Below are positions 1 through 6,888 of a stretch of 13,451 nucleotides of DNA, piece after piece. Position 1 is the first letter of the stretch; the number at the start of each line of letters is the position of its first letter. A model generated the notes under the pieces. It made no database searches. It had not been told where the DNA came from and saw only the letters and a program-made list of their open reading frames with translations. Origin of the DNA: Oscillospiraceae bacterium (GTDB taxonomy: Bacteria; Bacillota; Clostridia; Oscillospirales; Oscillospiraceae); assembly GCA_016287555.1 (NCBI GenBank), contig JAEFAK010000030.1, positions 1 to 13,451 on the forward strand. The letters run 5' to 3'. The translations under genes and the position numbers were made by a program.

Positions 1-761
1 ACCTCGTTGCCCGCTTGCACGTATCTGAAGATGTTGTCTATAAAGAGCAGAACGTCCTGCCTGCGCTCGTCGCGCAGATACTCGGCCAGAGTAAGGCCCG
101 TCAGCGCCGCGCGCATGCGCGATCCGGGCGGCTCGTTCATCTGGCCGAAGACGAGCATCGTCTTGTCTATGACGCCGGAGCCGTGCATGTCGCTTATGAG
201 CTCGTTGCCCTCGCGGCTTCGCTCGCCGACGCCGGTAAAGACGGAGTACCCGCCGTGGCTTGTCGCGATATTGTGTATCATTTCCATTATGAGGACGGTC
301 TTGCCGACGCCCGCGCCGCCGAAGAGGCCTATCTTGCCGCCCTTCGGATACGGCACGAGCAGGTCGATGACCTTGATGCCCGTTACGAGCGCCTCCGTCG
401 TCGGCTTCTGACGGCGGAAGGACGGGGGAGTGCGGTGGATGGGGAGGCGGGGCGCGTCCTCGGATATGGGTCCGAGATCGTCTATCGGGCGGCCGAGAAC
501 GTCCACTGCGCGGCCGAGCATGGCCTCGCCGACGGGGACCTCTATGCCGTGGCCCGTGTATTCGACGGGGATGCCGCATTTGACGCCGTCGGTCGCCTCG
601 AGGGCGACGCAGCGCACGACGCTCGGCCCGACCTGGAACGCGACCTCCATATGGAGCTTCGCGTCGGGTGCGTAGAGCAGAGCCTTGATGGGCGGCTCGG
701 AGCCCGCCTCAAAGCGCACGTCCAGAACTGGTCCGGAGATGCGTATAAGCCGGCCTGTCAT
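1..761 (-). CDS. atpD: F1 ATP synthase subunit beta, C-terminus beyond window edge
   Basis: Catalytic beta subunit of the cytoplasmic F1 sector, which makes or hydrolyses ATP as gamma rotates. Reading the minus strand from ATG at 761 gives 253 codons before the window ends. The N-terminal beta-barrel begins MTGRLIRISGPVLDV. The Walker A loop GGAGVGKT is at residues 148-155, with the catalytic Lys154. Further on come the GERSREGNE motif and the Walker B stretch LLFIDNIFR followed by QAGNEV, all family hallmarks. The start overlaps the atpG stop as ATGA (758-761), which fits translational coupling. About half of its Ile codons are ATA, which is useful as the native codon style. A full beta subunit is about 460-480 residues, so nearly half is missing here only because of the window edge. 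atpC would be expected next, outside the window. Confidence 0.98.
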   Translation of the reverse strand, partial: MTGRLIRISGPVLDVRFEAGSEPPIKALLYAPDAKLHMEVAFQVGPSVVRCVALEATDGVKCGIPVEYTGHGIEVPVGEAMLGRAVDVLGRPIDDLGPISEDAPRLPIHRTPPSFRRQKPTTEALVTGIKVIDLLVPYPKGGKIGLFGGAGVGKTVLIMEMIHNIATSHGGYSVFTGVGERSREGNELISDMHGSGVIDKTMLVFGQMNEPPGSRMRAALTGLTLAEYLRDERRQDVLLFIDNIFRYVQAGNE

Positions 762-1645
762 TTCGTTTCAGCCTCCGATCCTTGCTTGATGCCCTCCGCG
801 CCGGAGGTGATCTCGATGATCTCGTTGGTTATCGAGAGCTGCCGCAGAGTCTGGTACTTGTGCTGGAGATCGCGGCTTATCTCGTCGGCGTTGTCGGTCG
901 CCGCGCGCATGGCGTTCATGCGGGCGCTGTGCTCGCTGGCGGAAGACTGCACCAGCGCCGCGAAGACGAGCCCTATCGCGCACTGGGGTACGAGGCTGTC
1001 GAAGACGGCCTCCGGCGAGGGCTCATAGAGCACGTCGCCCCAGAGCGTCGCGTGCGTGTCGATATCGGAAAAAGCGTCGAGGTCGAGCGGCAGCAGCTTC
1101 AGGCATACCGGCTGCGACTTGGCCGCGTTAATAAAGCGTGTAAAGATTATGTAAACCTTATCGACGGAGCCGTCGTCAAAGAACCTGAAGAGGTTTTCGA
1201 CGATGCTGCGGGCCGCGCGGAGCGTCGGCTGATGCGCCGCGCCGAGATCCTCGACGTCGGGCTCGATGCCGTTCCGCCTGAGGTACAGCGTCGCCATGCG
1301 GCCTACGGTCTCAATAAAGCGCGCGTCGCGCTTTTTTATCTCGCCGAGGGCAAAGTCGAGCACGTCGTGATTATAGCTGCCGCAGAGCCCCTTGTCGCCC
1401 GCGACGACGAGAAACGCCGAGCGCTCGCCCGTGCGTTCGTCAAGATAGGGGTGAGTTATACCGCGCGCGTTGTCGCGTATATCCAGAACGGCGGAACGCA
1501 GGCGGGTGAAGTACTCCTTGGCGTAGCGTACACGCTGCGTTTCGCGGCGCATCCTCGTCGAGCTCATGAGATACATGGCGTTGGTTATCTGCCGCGTCTG
1601 CGCGACGGCGGAGAGACGCTGCCGGAGGTCGGTGATGTCGCTCAT
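758..1645 (-). CDS. atpG: F1 ATP synthase subunit gamma
   Basis: Central-stalk gamma subunit (295 residues), the rotating shaft that couples the c-ring to the alpha3beta3 head. The N-terminal coiled-coil helix is recognisable but divergent: it reads TRQITNAMYLMSSTRMRR where most bacteria have an ITKAMKMVSA-type sequence. The central Rossmann-like part holds the conserved GDKGLCGSYN at about residues 83-92. The C-terminal helix holds the conserved SEHSARMNAMRAATDNA, followed by a typical TNEIIEITSGAEGI ending. Length is slightly above the usual 280-290. It starts with ATG at 1645, overlapping the atpA stop by 4 bases (ATGA), and its own stop overlaps atpD in the same way. Assignment is secure from the C-terminal signature and the operon position. 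Confidence 0.97.
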   Translation of the reverse strand: MSDITDLRQRLSAVAQTRQITNAMYLMSSTRMRRETQRVRYAKEYFTRLRSAVLDIRDNARGITHPYLDERTGERSAFLVVAGDKGLCGSYNHDVLDFALGEIKKRDARFIETVGRMATLYLRRNGIEPDVEDLGAAHQPTLRAARSIVENLFRFFDDGSVDKVYIIFTRFINAAKSQPVCLKLLPLDLDAFSDIDTHATLWGDVLYEPSPEAVFDSLVPQCAIGLVFAALVQSSASEHSARMNAMRAATDNADEISRDLQHKYQTLRQLSITNEIIEITSGAEGIKQGSEAETK

Positions 1646-3363
1646 GCGCCGTACCTCCGCATGCCCCTGTGCATCTCGTCGAGCAGTCTCGCCTTGATCT
1701 CCTCGTCTATGTCGCCGCGCGCCGAGACGGCGCCGAGCACATCCGGGCAGACGGCTCTCAGCCTTTTTATGAGAGCGCGCGCCGCAGAGGAGACCTTCTC
1801 CGGCGGGACGTCAGCGAAGACGCCGTTTTCCGCCGCGAGCAGGAGGCAGACCTCGTCCGCGAGGGAGTAGGGGTCGTGCTTGGGCTGCTTTAGCAGCTCG
1901 CTCTTGCGCACGCCGCGCTCGAGCATGGCGGCCGTGGCGCTGTCGACCTCCGCGCCGAACTGCAGGAAGACGGACATCTCCCTGTACTGCGCGAGATCGA
2001 GGCGCAGAGTTCCCGTGACCTTGCGCATGGCGGCCCTCTGCGCGCTCCTGCCGACGCGGGAGACGGAGAGACCGACATTGACGGCCGGCCTCATGCCGGA
2101 GTGGAAGAGCTCGCTTTCGAGGAATATCTGACCGTCGGTTATGGAAATGACGTTCGTCGGGATATAGGCGGAGATGTCGCCCGCCATGGTCTCAACTATG
2201 GGAAGGGCGGTCAGCGAGCCGCCGCCGAGATCGCCGCAGAGCTGGGCTCCGCGCTCGAGAAGGCGGCTGTGAAGATAGAATACGTCGCCGGGGTAGGCCT
2301 CGCGTCCGGGCGGCCTGTGCAGCAGCAGGGACATGGCCCTGTATGCCACGGCGTGCTTGGAAAGGTCGTCGTATACGACGAGCGCGTCGCGCCCGGAATA
2401 CATGAAGTATTCGGCTATGGCGCAGGCCGCGTAAGGCGCGATGTACTGCATCGCGGCCGAATCGCTGGCGGGGGAGTTGACGACTATGGTATAGCGCATA
2501 GCGTCCTTTTCCTGCAGCGTGCGGACGACCTCGGCCACGGCCGAAGCCTTCTGTCCTATCGCGCAGTAGACGCATACGACGTCCTGATCGTGCTGGTTGA
2601 GTATCGTATCGACGGCTATGGTCGTCTTGCCGGTCTGCCTGTCGCCGATGATGAGCTCGCGCTGGCCGCGGCCAATGGGTATCATCGAGTCGATGGAGAG
2701 CAGCCCCGTCTGGAGCGGACGGGAGACGGCCTTTCTGTCCATGATGCCGGGCGCGGGGTATTCTATCGGGCGCCTCGCGTGGCATACGGGGGCGCTCTTC
2801 CCGTCGAGCGGGTCGCCGACGGGGGAGATGATACGGCCGAGCAGCGCGTCGCCTGCGGGGATGTCGAGGACGCGGTTGGTCCCAGAGACACGCTCGCCGA
2901 CGCAGGTCTGCCCGAAGAGCACGGCCGCGCCGACCTCGTCGTCGCTTATTTCCAGCGCGAGCGCGACGCCGCCGTCGGCAAGCGTCAGCAGCTCGCCGTA
3001 GCGCCTGCCAGAGAGACCCTTGACGTGGATTATCCCGTCGCCGGAGGAGACGACGGTCCCGTATTCATAGACGAGCCCGTCAAATTTGAACTTCTCCGTG
3101 CGCTCGGCGAGGACGGATGCGAACTTCTCCGCGTTCATATAGGGATCGTCCGGGAAGGTCATGGCTCCGCGCACCGCGCTCAGACGGCTGGATACGCTCA
3201 TGTCGAAGGTCCTGCCTCCGATATGCGCGATGAAGCCGCCCTTCAGCTCGGGCTGGGGCACGAATTCATATTCCCCGCGTTCGCCGAAAAGCTCGTCGAA
3301 GCGCGCGCTGACGTCCTCCAGCTCGGCGGGCGTCATATTGGCGTAGTGAACGGTACCTTTCAT
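1642..3363 (-). CDS. atpA: F1 ATP synthase alpha subunit with N-terminal delta-subunit C-terminal domain (fusion)
   Basis: This 573-residue ORF is about 65-70 residues longer than a usual alpha subunit. Residues 1-68 do not look like alpha. They resemble the C-terminal domain of delta/OSCP: GTVHYANMTPAE, then a helix, then PQPELKGGFIAHIGGRTFD and SRLSAVRGAM, matching the family pattern DPxLIGGxxxxIGDxxxDxSxxxRLxxLR. A short linker (69-75) leads into a complete alpha subunit from about Met76. It has EYGTVVSSGDGIIHV, the Walker A motif GDRQTGKT at 240-247, VVYDDLSKHAVAYR, and SVSRVG carrying the arginine finger (followed by Arg rather than the more usual Gly). The start at 3363 is supported by the ATGA overlap with the atpF stop and an AAGGTG site 8 bases upstream. 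No separate atpH gene and no delta N-terminal domain are present. The internal Met68 and Met76 lack a well-spaced ribosome binding site. The alpha assignment is certain and the delta-like nature of the head is strong by motif. Confidence 0.93.
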   Translation of the reverse strand: MKGTVHYANMTPAELEDVSARFDELFGERGEYEFVPQPELKGGFIAHIGGRTFDMSVSSRLSAVRGAMTFPDDPYMNAEKFASVLAERTEKFKFDGLVYEYGTVVSSGDGIIHVKGLSGRRYGELLTLADGGVALALEISDDEVGAAVLFGQTCVGERVSGTNRVLDIPAGDALLGRIISPVGDPLDGKSAPVCHARRPIEYPAPGIMDRKAVSRPLQTGLLSIDSMIPIGRGQRELIIGDRQTGKTTIAVDTILNQHDQDVVCVYCAIGQKASAVAEVVRTLQEKDAMRYTIVVNSPASDSAAMQYIAPYAACAIAEYFMYSGRDALVVYDDLSKHAVAYRAMSLLLHRPPGREAYPGDVFYLHSRLLERGAQLCGDLGGGSLTALPIVETMAGDISAYIPTNVISITDGQIFLESELFHSGMRPAVNVGLSVSRVGRSAQRAAMRKVTGTLRLDLAQYREMSVFLQFGAEVDSATAAMLERGVRKSELLKQPKHDPYSLADEVCLLLAAENGVFADVPPEKVSSAARALIKRLRAVCPDVLGAVSARGDIDEEIKARLLDEMHRGMRRYGA

Positions 3364-3851
3364 TTTTCGGACACCTTATCGAAGAATCCGTCGATGAGCT
3401 CGCGGCTGCCTTCCTTGTCTATCTCGCGGCCTATTATCTCTCCCGCGAGATCGACGGCTATGTCCGCTATATGCTCGCGCATATCGTCCATGATGCGGTC
3501 GGAGCTGTGCGCCGCCTCCGCGACGGCCTCGTCGCGTATGACGTCGGCCTGCGAGTTGGCCTCGGCGACTATGCGGTCGGCGTCCGCAGCGGCCGCGTCG
3601 AGGATGCGGGTCTTCTCGGCCTGCGCCTCTTCGGCAGCGCTCGTGCGGGCGGCCTCGGCCTCGGCCTTGGCCTCCTCGGCGAGTTTCCTGTTCTCCTCGG
3701 CCTCCGCGATGGACTTTTCGACGCTCTCTCTGCGCGCCGTCAGGAATTTCTTGACGGGCTTGTAGACGAGAAAGCGCACGATGAGGAACATGATGACGAT
3801 ATTTGCGATATTGAGGATGATGCTTTCGACGGCGGTTTTAGCGTCAATCAT
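3360..3851 (-). CDS. atpF: FO ATP synthase subunit b
   Basis: Peripheral-stalk b subunit (163 residues) that anchors the F1 head to the membrane sector. One N-terminal membrane helix (about residues 10-29, NIANIVIMFLIVRFLVY) is followed by KPVKKFL and a long Ala/Glu/Arg-rich amphipathic coiled coil (about 40-140). It ends in the usual b-type tail GREIDKEGSRELIDGFFDKV. The length is normal, so it is not a b-delta fusion of the mycobacterial kind. The ATG start at 3851 has GAGGTG 8 bases upstream, overlapping the atpE stop. The stop overlaps the next gene as ATGA, where a separate atpH would normally sit. Confidence 0.95.
   Translation of the reverse strand: MIDAKTAVESIILNIANIVIMFLIVRFLVYKPVKKFLTARRESVEKSIAEAEENRKLAEEAKAEAEAARTSAAEEAQAEKTRILDAAAADADRIVAEANSQADVIRDEAVAEAAHSSDRIMDDMREHIADIAVDLAGEIIGREIDKEGSRELIDGFFDKVSEK
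3372..3377 (-). promoter_or_regulatory. Ribosome binding site for the delta-CTD/alpha fusion
   Basis: AAGGTG on the minus strand, 8 bases before the ATG at 3363 and inside the end of atpF. With the ATGA overlap it fixes translation at the start of the delta-like head rather than at the internal methionines where alpha homology begins. Confidence 0.6.
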
Positions 3852-3863
3852 CGGTCAAGCACC

Positions 3864-4082
3864 TCATTTTACGAAAAGGATTATAAGAGCGGTAACGAAT
3901 CCGTAGATCGCGCAGGACTCCGTCAGCGCCATGCCGAGGAGCATGATGGCGTTTATCTTGCCGTTGGCCTCGGGCTGGCGCGCCGTAGCCTCGACGGCCT
4001 TGCCCGTCGCTATGCCCATGGAGAGGCCGGCAGCCACTGCCGGGAGAAGCGCCAGAGCGGCGCCGATAGTCGACATATCCAT
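3864..4082 (-). CDS. atpE: FO ATP synthase subunit c (rotor ring proteolipid)
   Basis: A 72-residue hairpin of two membrane helices that forms the rotor ring. The polar loop carries the conserved ARQPEA (residues 34-39) and the ion-binding carboxylate is Glu55 in helix 2 (ALTESCAIYGF). The TM1 glycine motif is relaxed: the usual GxGxGxG positions read A17-x-G19-x-S21-x-G23. Ion specificity is ambiguous. Ser56 and Tyr60 resemble the Na+ site of the Ilyobacter type, but the position of its Na+-coordinating Gln is Met22. The start at 4082 has a perfect AGGAGG (4091-4096) 8 bases upstream, the strongest site in the operon, which fits the high copy number needed for c. Confidence 0.96.
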   Translation of the reverse strand: MDMSTIGAALALLPAVAAGLSMGIATGKAVEATARQPEANGKINAIMLLGMALTESCAIYGFVTALIILFVK

Positions 4083-4090
4083 TGAATTAT

Positions 4091-4096
4091 CCTCCT
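4091..4096 (-). promoter_or_regulatory. Strong ribosome binding site for atpE
   Basis: AGGAGG on the minus strand, 8 bases before the atpE ATG and immediately next to the atpB TAA. Notably stronger than the sites of neighbouring atp genes, as expected for the subunit present in many copies per complex. Confidence 0.7.
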
Positions 4097-4097
4097 G

Positions 4098-4910
4098 TTA
4101 TTCTTGTAAGGCGGCGGCTTCGCCGATGAAAGAGAGCGAGAGCGTGATAAATATGAATGCCTGGATGAGCGGGTGGAAGAGATTGAAGTAGAGCCCGAAT
4201 ATCGCGGGCGGTCCGGCTCCGAAGTTGCCGAGCGCGTAGTAGAGCAGCTCCATGACGATCAGCCCCGCGAGCATGTTGCCGAAGAGACGGCACGCCATGG
4301 ATACCGGCGTCGCAATGTCCGTGATGACCTTTATCGGCGCGATCACCGGCGTCGGCTTCGTGAAGTCCTTAATCCTGCCGCGAAGCCCCTTCTTGGAGAG
4401 CCCGTAGTAGTTTATCAGCACGAACGTCACCAGCGCGAGGGCGAAGGTCGTCAGCAGGTCGGAAGAGGGCGAGCGCACGCCGAAGAGCTCCAGCGCGGCG
4501 CAGCCGATGAGGTATATGCCAAGCGCCATTATGTAGGCCGAGAGGTTGTCCCCGAGCTTGACGCCGGACTGGCTCTCGGCATACCCGTCGAGCTTTTCGA
4601 CGATGAGCTCAAAGACGTTTTGTATCCCGCGCGGGACTTCCTTGAAGCGCGGCACGCAGAGGAAGCGGAACAGCAGCGCCAGAACGAGGACGACAGCCGT
4701 CACTCCGAAGCCCCAGAGCGTACATTCGCTGAGGCTCAGCGGCCCGAGCCTGACGGTCGGCGCGAAGATCTCGACCGTAAAAGCCCCCTTCTCCGGCCGC
4801 CCGAAGATGAGCCTCATTATGATCCCGAAGGCAGCCCAGGCGGCTATCGCTATGACGGCGATCAGCAGCCTGCGCCTGCGTTTTTTCTTCTTGTCGGGTT
4901 TATCGCTCAA
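4098..4910 (-). CDS. atpB: FO ATP synthase subunit a
   Basis: Stator subunit a (270 residues), the membrane protein that provides the ion half-channels next to the c-ring. It is strongly hydrophobic with about 5-6 membrane helices. It contains CRLFGNMLAG with the essential stator arginine (Arg208), and the C-terminal helix segment HPLIQAFIFITLSLSFIGEA, both characteristic. The N-terminus is unusual in carrying eight basic residues in a row (7-14) before the first helix. The start is TTG at 4910, supported by AAAGGAGG 9 bases upstream and a TTGA overlap with the stop of the preceding gene. The next in-frame ATG would cut into the first helix. Confidence 0.95.
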   Translation of the reverse strand: MSDKPDKKKKRRRRLLIAVIAIAAWAAFGIIMRLIFGRPEKGAFTVEIFAPTVRLGPLSLSECTLWGFGVTAVVLVLALLFRFLCVPRFKEVPRGIQNVFELIVEKLDGYAESQSGVKLGDNLSAYIMALGIYLIGCAALELFGVRSPSSDLLTTFALALVTFVLINYYGLSKKGLRGRIKDFTKPTPVIAPIKVITDIATPVSMACRLFGNMLAGLIVMELLYYALGNFGAGPPAIFGLYFNLFHPLIQAFIFITLSLSFIGEAAALQE

Positions 4911-5185
4911 GGCTTACCGCCTCCTTTTTTGCTGAGAGTGGCCGATATTATCGGGGCGCCGATGACTATGGGAGCGGCGAGCGCGCAGCCCGCGAGCCAT
5001 AAAAGCTTCGGCGCAATGAGCAGCGTCGGGATGAGTCCCGCCGCGAGCACCAGCAGCTTGACCGGCAGCAGCACCGCCGCGCGGACCGTATCGCCGCTCA
5101 ATAGAGCTTTTACAAGGACTGTCAGCAGCCACAGCTCGACCCCTCCGGCAGCAAGGCCGGTCAGGACTGCGAGGGCGATATCCAT
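4907..5185 (-). CDS. Small membrane protein at AtpI position of the ATP synthase operon
   Basis: A 92-residue hydrophobic protein with about three predicted membrane helices (about 2-24, 37-60 and 62-84) and a basic, glycine-rich tail (SKKGGGKP). It is first in the operon, where AtpI, a poorly conserved assembly or ion-uptake helper of c-ring formation, is normally encoded. Position and membrane character are the only grounds for calling it AtpI-like; I see no diagnostic sequence motif. An upstream TTG (5215) would add 10 residues. I prefer ATG at 5185 because GGGAG (5194-5198) lies 8 bases before it. The stop overlaps the atpB TTG start by 4 bases, so the two are coupled in translation. Confidence 0.7.
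   Translation of the reverse strand: MDIALAVLTGLAAGGVELWLLTVLVKALLSGDTVRAAVLLPVKLLVLAAGLIPTLLIAPKLLWLAGCALAAPIVIGAPIISATLSKKGGGKP
4920..4927 (-). promoter_or_regulatory. Ribosome binding site that decides the TTG start of atpB
   Basis: AAAGGAGG on the minus strand, 9 bases before the TTG at 4910, inside the last codons of the upstream gene. It supports TTG as the true atpB start. Confidence 0.65.
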
Positions 5186-5210
5186 AACCATCTCTCCCGA
5201 AATGCCGAAT

Positions 5211-5268
5211 AACAAGCGTTTGTTTATCTTATTATTATAAACCCGCTTGCAGATTAAAACAAGCGTTT
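5211..5268. repeat. CAAGCG half-site cluster around the ATP operon promoter (candidate operator)
   Basis: An 11-base direct repeat AACAAGCGTTT occurs at 5211-5221 and 5258-5268. A third CAAGCG in the opposite orientation lies at 5244-5249. The last two form an inverted repeat (CGCTTG, 10 bases, CAAGCG) covering the -35 box and spacer of the atp promoter, while the first copy lies just downstream of the start of transcription. The arrangement suggests a repressor site. The protein that would bind is unknown. Confidence 0.4.
5234..5262 (-). promoter_or_regulatory. Sigma-A promoter of the ATP synthase operon
   Basis: On the minus strand there is a -35 box TTGTTT (5257-5262), a 17-base spacer and a perfect -10 box TATAAT (5234-5239). 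Transcription would start near 5227, leaving a leader of about 40 bases before the ATG at 5185. Confidence 0.75.
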
Positions 5269-5355
5269 TGAACCCGATATGAGCTCAAATTGAGATGAAG
5301 GCCCGGATTTTTCCCCGCGAGGCCGAATAATTGTGCCGCCTGGGCTGCGCGGCTC

Positions 5356-5384
5356 TTGAAATGAAGGGCGGGATATAGTAAAAT
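5356..5384 (+). promoter_or_regulatory. Sigma-A promoter of the MATE transporter gene
   Basis: -35 box TTGAAA (5356-5361), 17-base spacer, -10 box TAAAAT (5379-5384). Transcription would start near 5391, giving a leader of about 75 bases. The 250-base gap 5216-5465 thus holds two divergent promoters, with nothing else recognised apart from the repeats listed and a small palindrome CTCAAATTGAG at 5284-5294. Confidence 0.7.
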
Positions 5385-5419
5385 ATATCATCTGTCTTAG
5401 TATTTGCTTTATAAAGAAT

Positions 5420-5454
5420 AAGGCCGCCGCGGGCAGAGCCGCGTCCGTGGCCTT
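5420..5454 (+). promoter_or_regulatory. Stem-loop in the leader of the MATE gene
   Basis: Outer stem AAGGCC (5420-5425) with GGCCTT (5449-5454), and inner stem CGCGG (5428-5432) with CCGCG (5439-5443) around a 6-base loop. It ends 2 bases before the GGAGG ribosome binding site (5457-5461). There is no T-run, so it is not a terminator. It could influence translation or mRNA stability; function is inferred only. Confidence 0.45.
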
Positions 5455-5465
5455 TCGGAGGAAGT

Positions 5466-6854
5466 ATGAACAAGTTCAAGGCACTTTTCGGCGCGCAGGA
5501 CATGACGGTCGGCAGCCCGCTCAAATGCCTGATAAACTTCTCTATCCCGCTGCTGATAGGGAACCTCGCTCAGCTCCTTTACGGGACGGTCGACTCCATC
5601 GTCGTCGGCCGCGTCGTGGGCGACGACGCGCTCGCCGCCGTAGGCTGCTCCGGCCCGATCACCAATCTGTTCTTCGTCCTTTTCATGACCGTCGCCTCCG
5701 GCGCGGGCATCATGGTCGCGCAGTATTTCGGCGCGAAGGACGGAAAAAACCTGTCCTGGACGATAGGCAACTCCGTAACTCTCATTTTCATCGCGTCCGT
5801 TATCCTGACTGCGGCAGGAACGCCGCTGTCCGGCTCGTTCCTGCGCCTTACAAAGACCCCGCCGGAGATGTTCGATATGGCGAAGTCCTATCTCCAGATA
5901 ATCTTCCTCGGCGTCATCGGCATCGGGTTTTACAACATCCTCTCCGGCATACTGCGAAGCATGGGCGAGGCCGTTTTCCCGCTGCTCGTCCTGCTGGGGA
6001 CATGCGCGCTGAACATCGTGCTGGACATAGCGTTCGTCGCCGGGCTCAAAATGGGCGTCGCCGGCGCCGCGTGGGCGACCATAATCTCGCAGATACTCTC
6101 CGCGGTCGTATGCCTGGTCAAGGTCCTGCGCATGAAGGGCCTTGCCGAGCTGAAGCTCGAGATGCTGAGGCCCCGGAAGGATATAATGCTGACGCTCCTG
6201 AAGCTCGGCATACCCGCAGGCATAACTCAGGGGATAATCTCGCTCTCCTTTGTCTTCGTGCAGTCCTTCATCAACAAGATGGGATATCTCGTCGCCGCCT
6301 GCTGCACCGCCGTCATGAGGGTCGACAGCTTCGCCATGATACCCAACCAGACCTTCTCCGTCTCCGCCGCCACCTACACCGGGCAGAACATCGGCGCCGG
6401 GGATATGGACAGAGTCAACCGCGGCGGAAAGACGGTCGTACTCATGTCGCTGGCCGTATCTGCCGTTCTCGTGACGTTCGTCCTGACCTGCGGCGGGCTG
6501 CTGCTCCGCATGTTCACGGAGACTGAATCCGTCGTACATATGGGCGTCAGGATGATGCGCATCCTCGGCGCGGGCTATATCTGCTCGGCCATAAGCCAGT
6601 CGCTCGGCGGGATAATGCGCGGCGCCGGCGATACCATGGCTACGATGTGGATGACGATATCCTCCATGGTCGTCGTCAGACTGCCGCTGACGTGGATACT
6701 GACGAAGACCAGCGCGAGCGAGACGTGGCCCAACGGCAATCCCGACGTCATATTCGTAACGCTGCACGTCGTATTCGTTCTCAACGCGATCATCGCCGCC
6801 CTCTATTACAGGACCGGCCGCTGGCGCACCAAGGCCATAGTCAATAAACGGTAG
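5466..6854 (+). CDS. MATE family multidrug/metabolite efflux transporter
   Basis: A 462-residue membrane protein with about 12 helices in two homologous halves (about 1-225 and 235-450). This is the usual MATE size and layout, exporting cationic compounds or drugs in exchange for Na+ or H+. Family marks include IPLLIGNLAQLLYGTVDSIVVGR near the N-terminus, LGVIGIGFYNILSGILRSMGE around residue 160, and in the second half the GQNIGAGDMDRVNRGG loop and SQSLGGIMRGAGDT. It lies in the bacterial DinF/NorM-like part of the family, and the substrate cannot be read from the sequence. GGAGG (5457-5461) precedes the ATG. It has its own promoter and ends with TAG, the only gene in the window terminated by TAG. 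No terminator follows. Confidence 0.93.
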   Translation: MNKFKALFGAQDMTVGSPLKCLINFSIPLLIGNLAQLLYGTVDSIVVGRVVGDDALAAVGCSGPITNLFFVLFMTVASGAGIMVAQYFGAKDGKNLSWTIGNSVTLIFIASVILTAAGTPLSGSFLRLTKTPPEMFDMAKSYLQIIFLGVIGIGFYNILSGILRSMGEAVFPLLVLLGTCALNIVLDIAFVAGLKMGVAGAAWATIISQILSAVVCLVKVLRMKGLAELKLEMLRPRKDIMLTLLKLGIPAGITQGIISLSFVFVQSFINKMGYLVAACCTAVMRVDSFAMIPNQTFSVSAATYTGQNIGAGDMDRVNRGGKTVVLMSLAVSAVLVTFVLTCGGLLLRMFTETESVVHMGVRMMRILGAGYICSAISQSLGGIMRGAGDTMATMWMTISSMVVVRLPLTWILTKTSASETWPNGNPDVIFVTLHVVFVLNAIIAALYYRTGRWRTKAIVNKR

Positions 6855-6859
6855 AGGGG

Positions 6860-6888
6860 TTGTCCGGGACCCGGAAAAATGCTATCAT
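6860..6888 (+). promoter_or_regulatory. Promoter of the two-helix membrane protein, with palindrome in its spacer
   Basis: -35 TTGTCC (6860-6865), 17-base spacer, -10 TATCAT (6883-6888), giving a leader of about 26 bases. A perfect 13-base palindrome TCCGGGACCCGGA (6863-6875) fills the start of the spacer and overlaps the -35 box, a classic place for a repressor site. Confidence 0.55.

Noticed and set aside
2101..3765. A 554-codon open frame on the plus strand opposite atpA/atpF, and other long open frames opposite atp, dnaK, dnaJ and ahcY
   Set aside because: They are shadows of GC-rich conserved genes on the other strand, with low-complexity composition, no ribosome binding sites and no recognisable domains.
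3360..3851. b-delta fusion of the mycobacterial type in atpF
   Set aside because: The protein has normal length and a normal b-subunit C-terminus. The delta-like piece belongs to the downstream alpha ORF.
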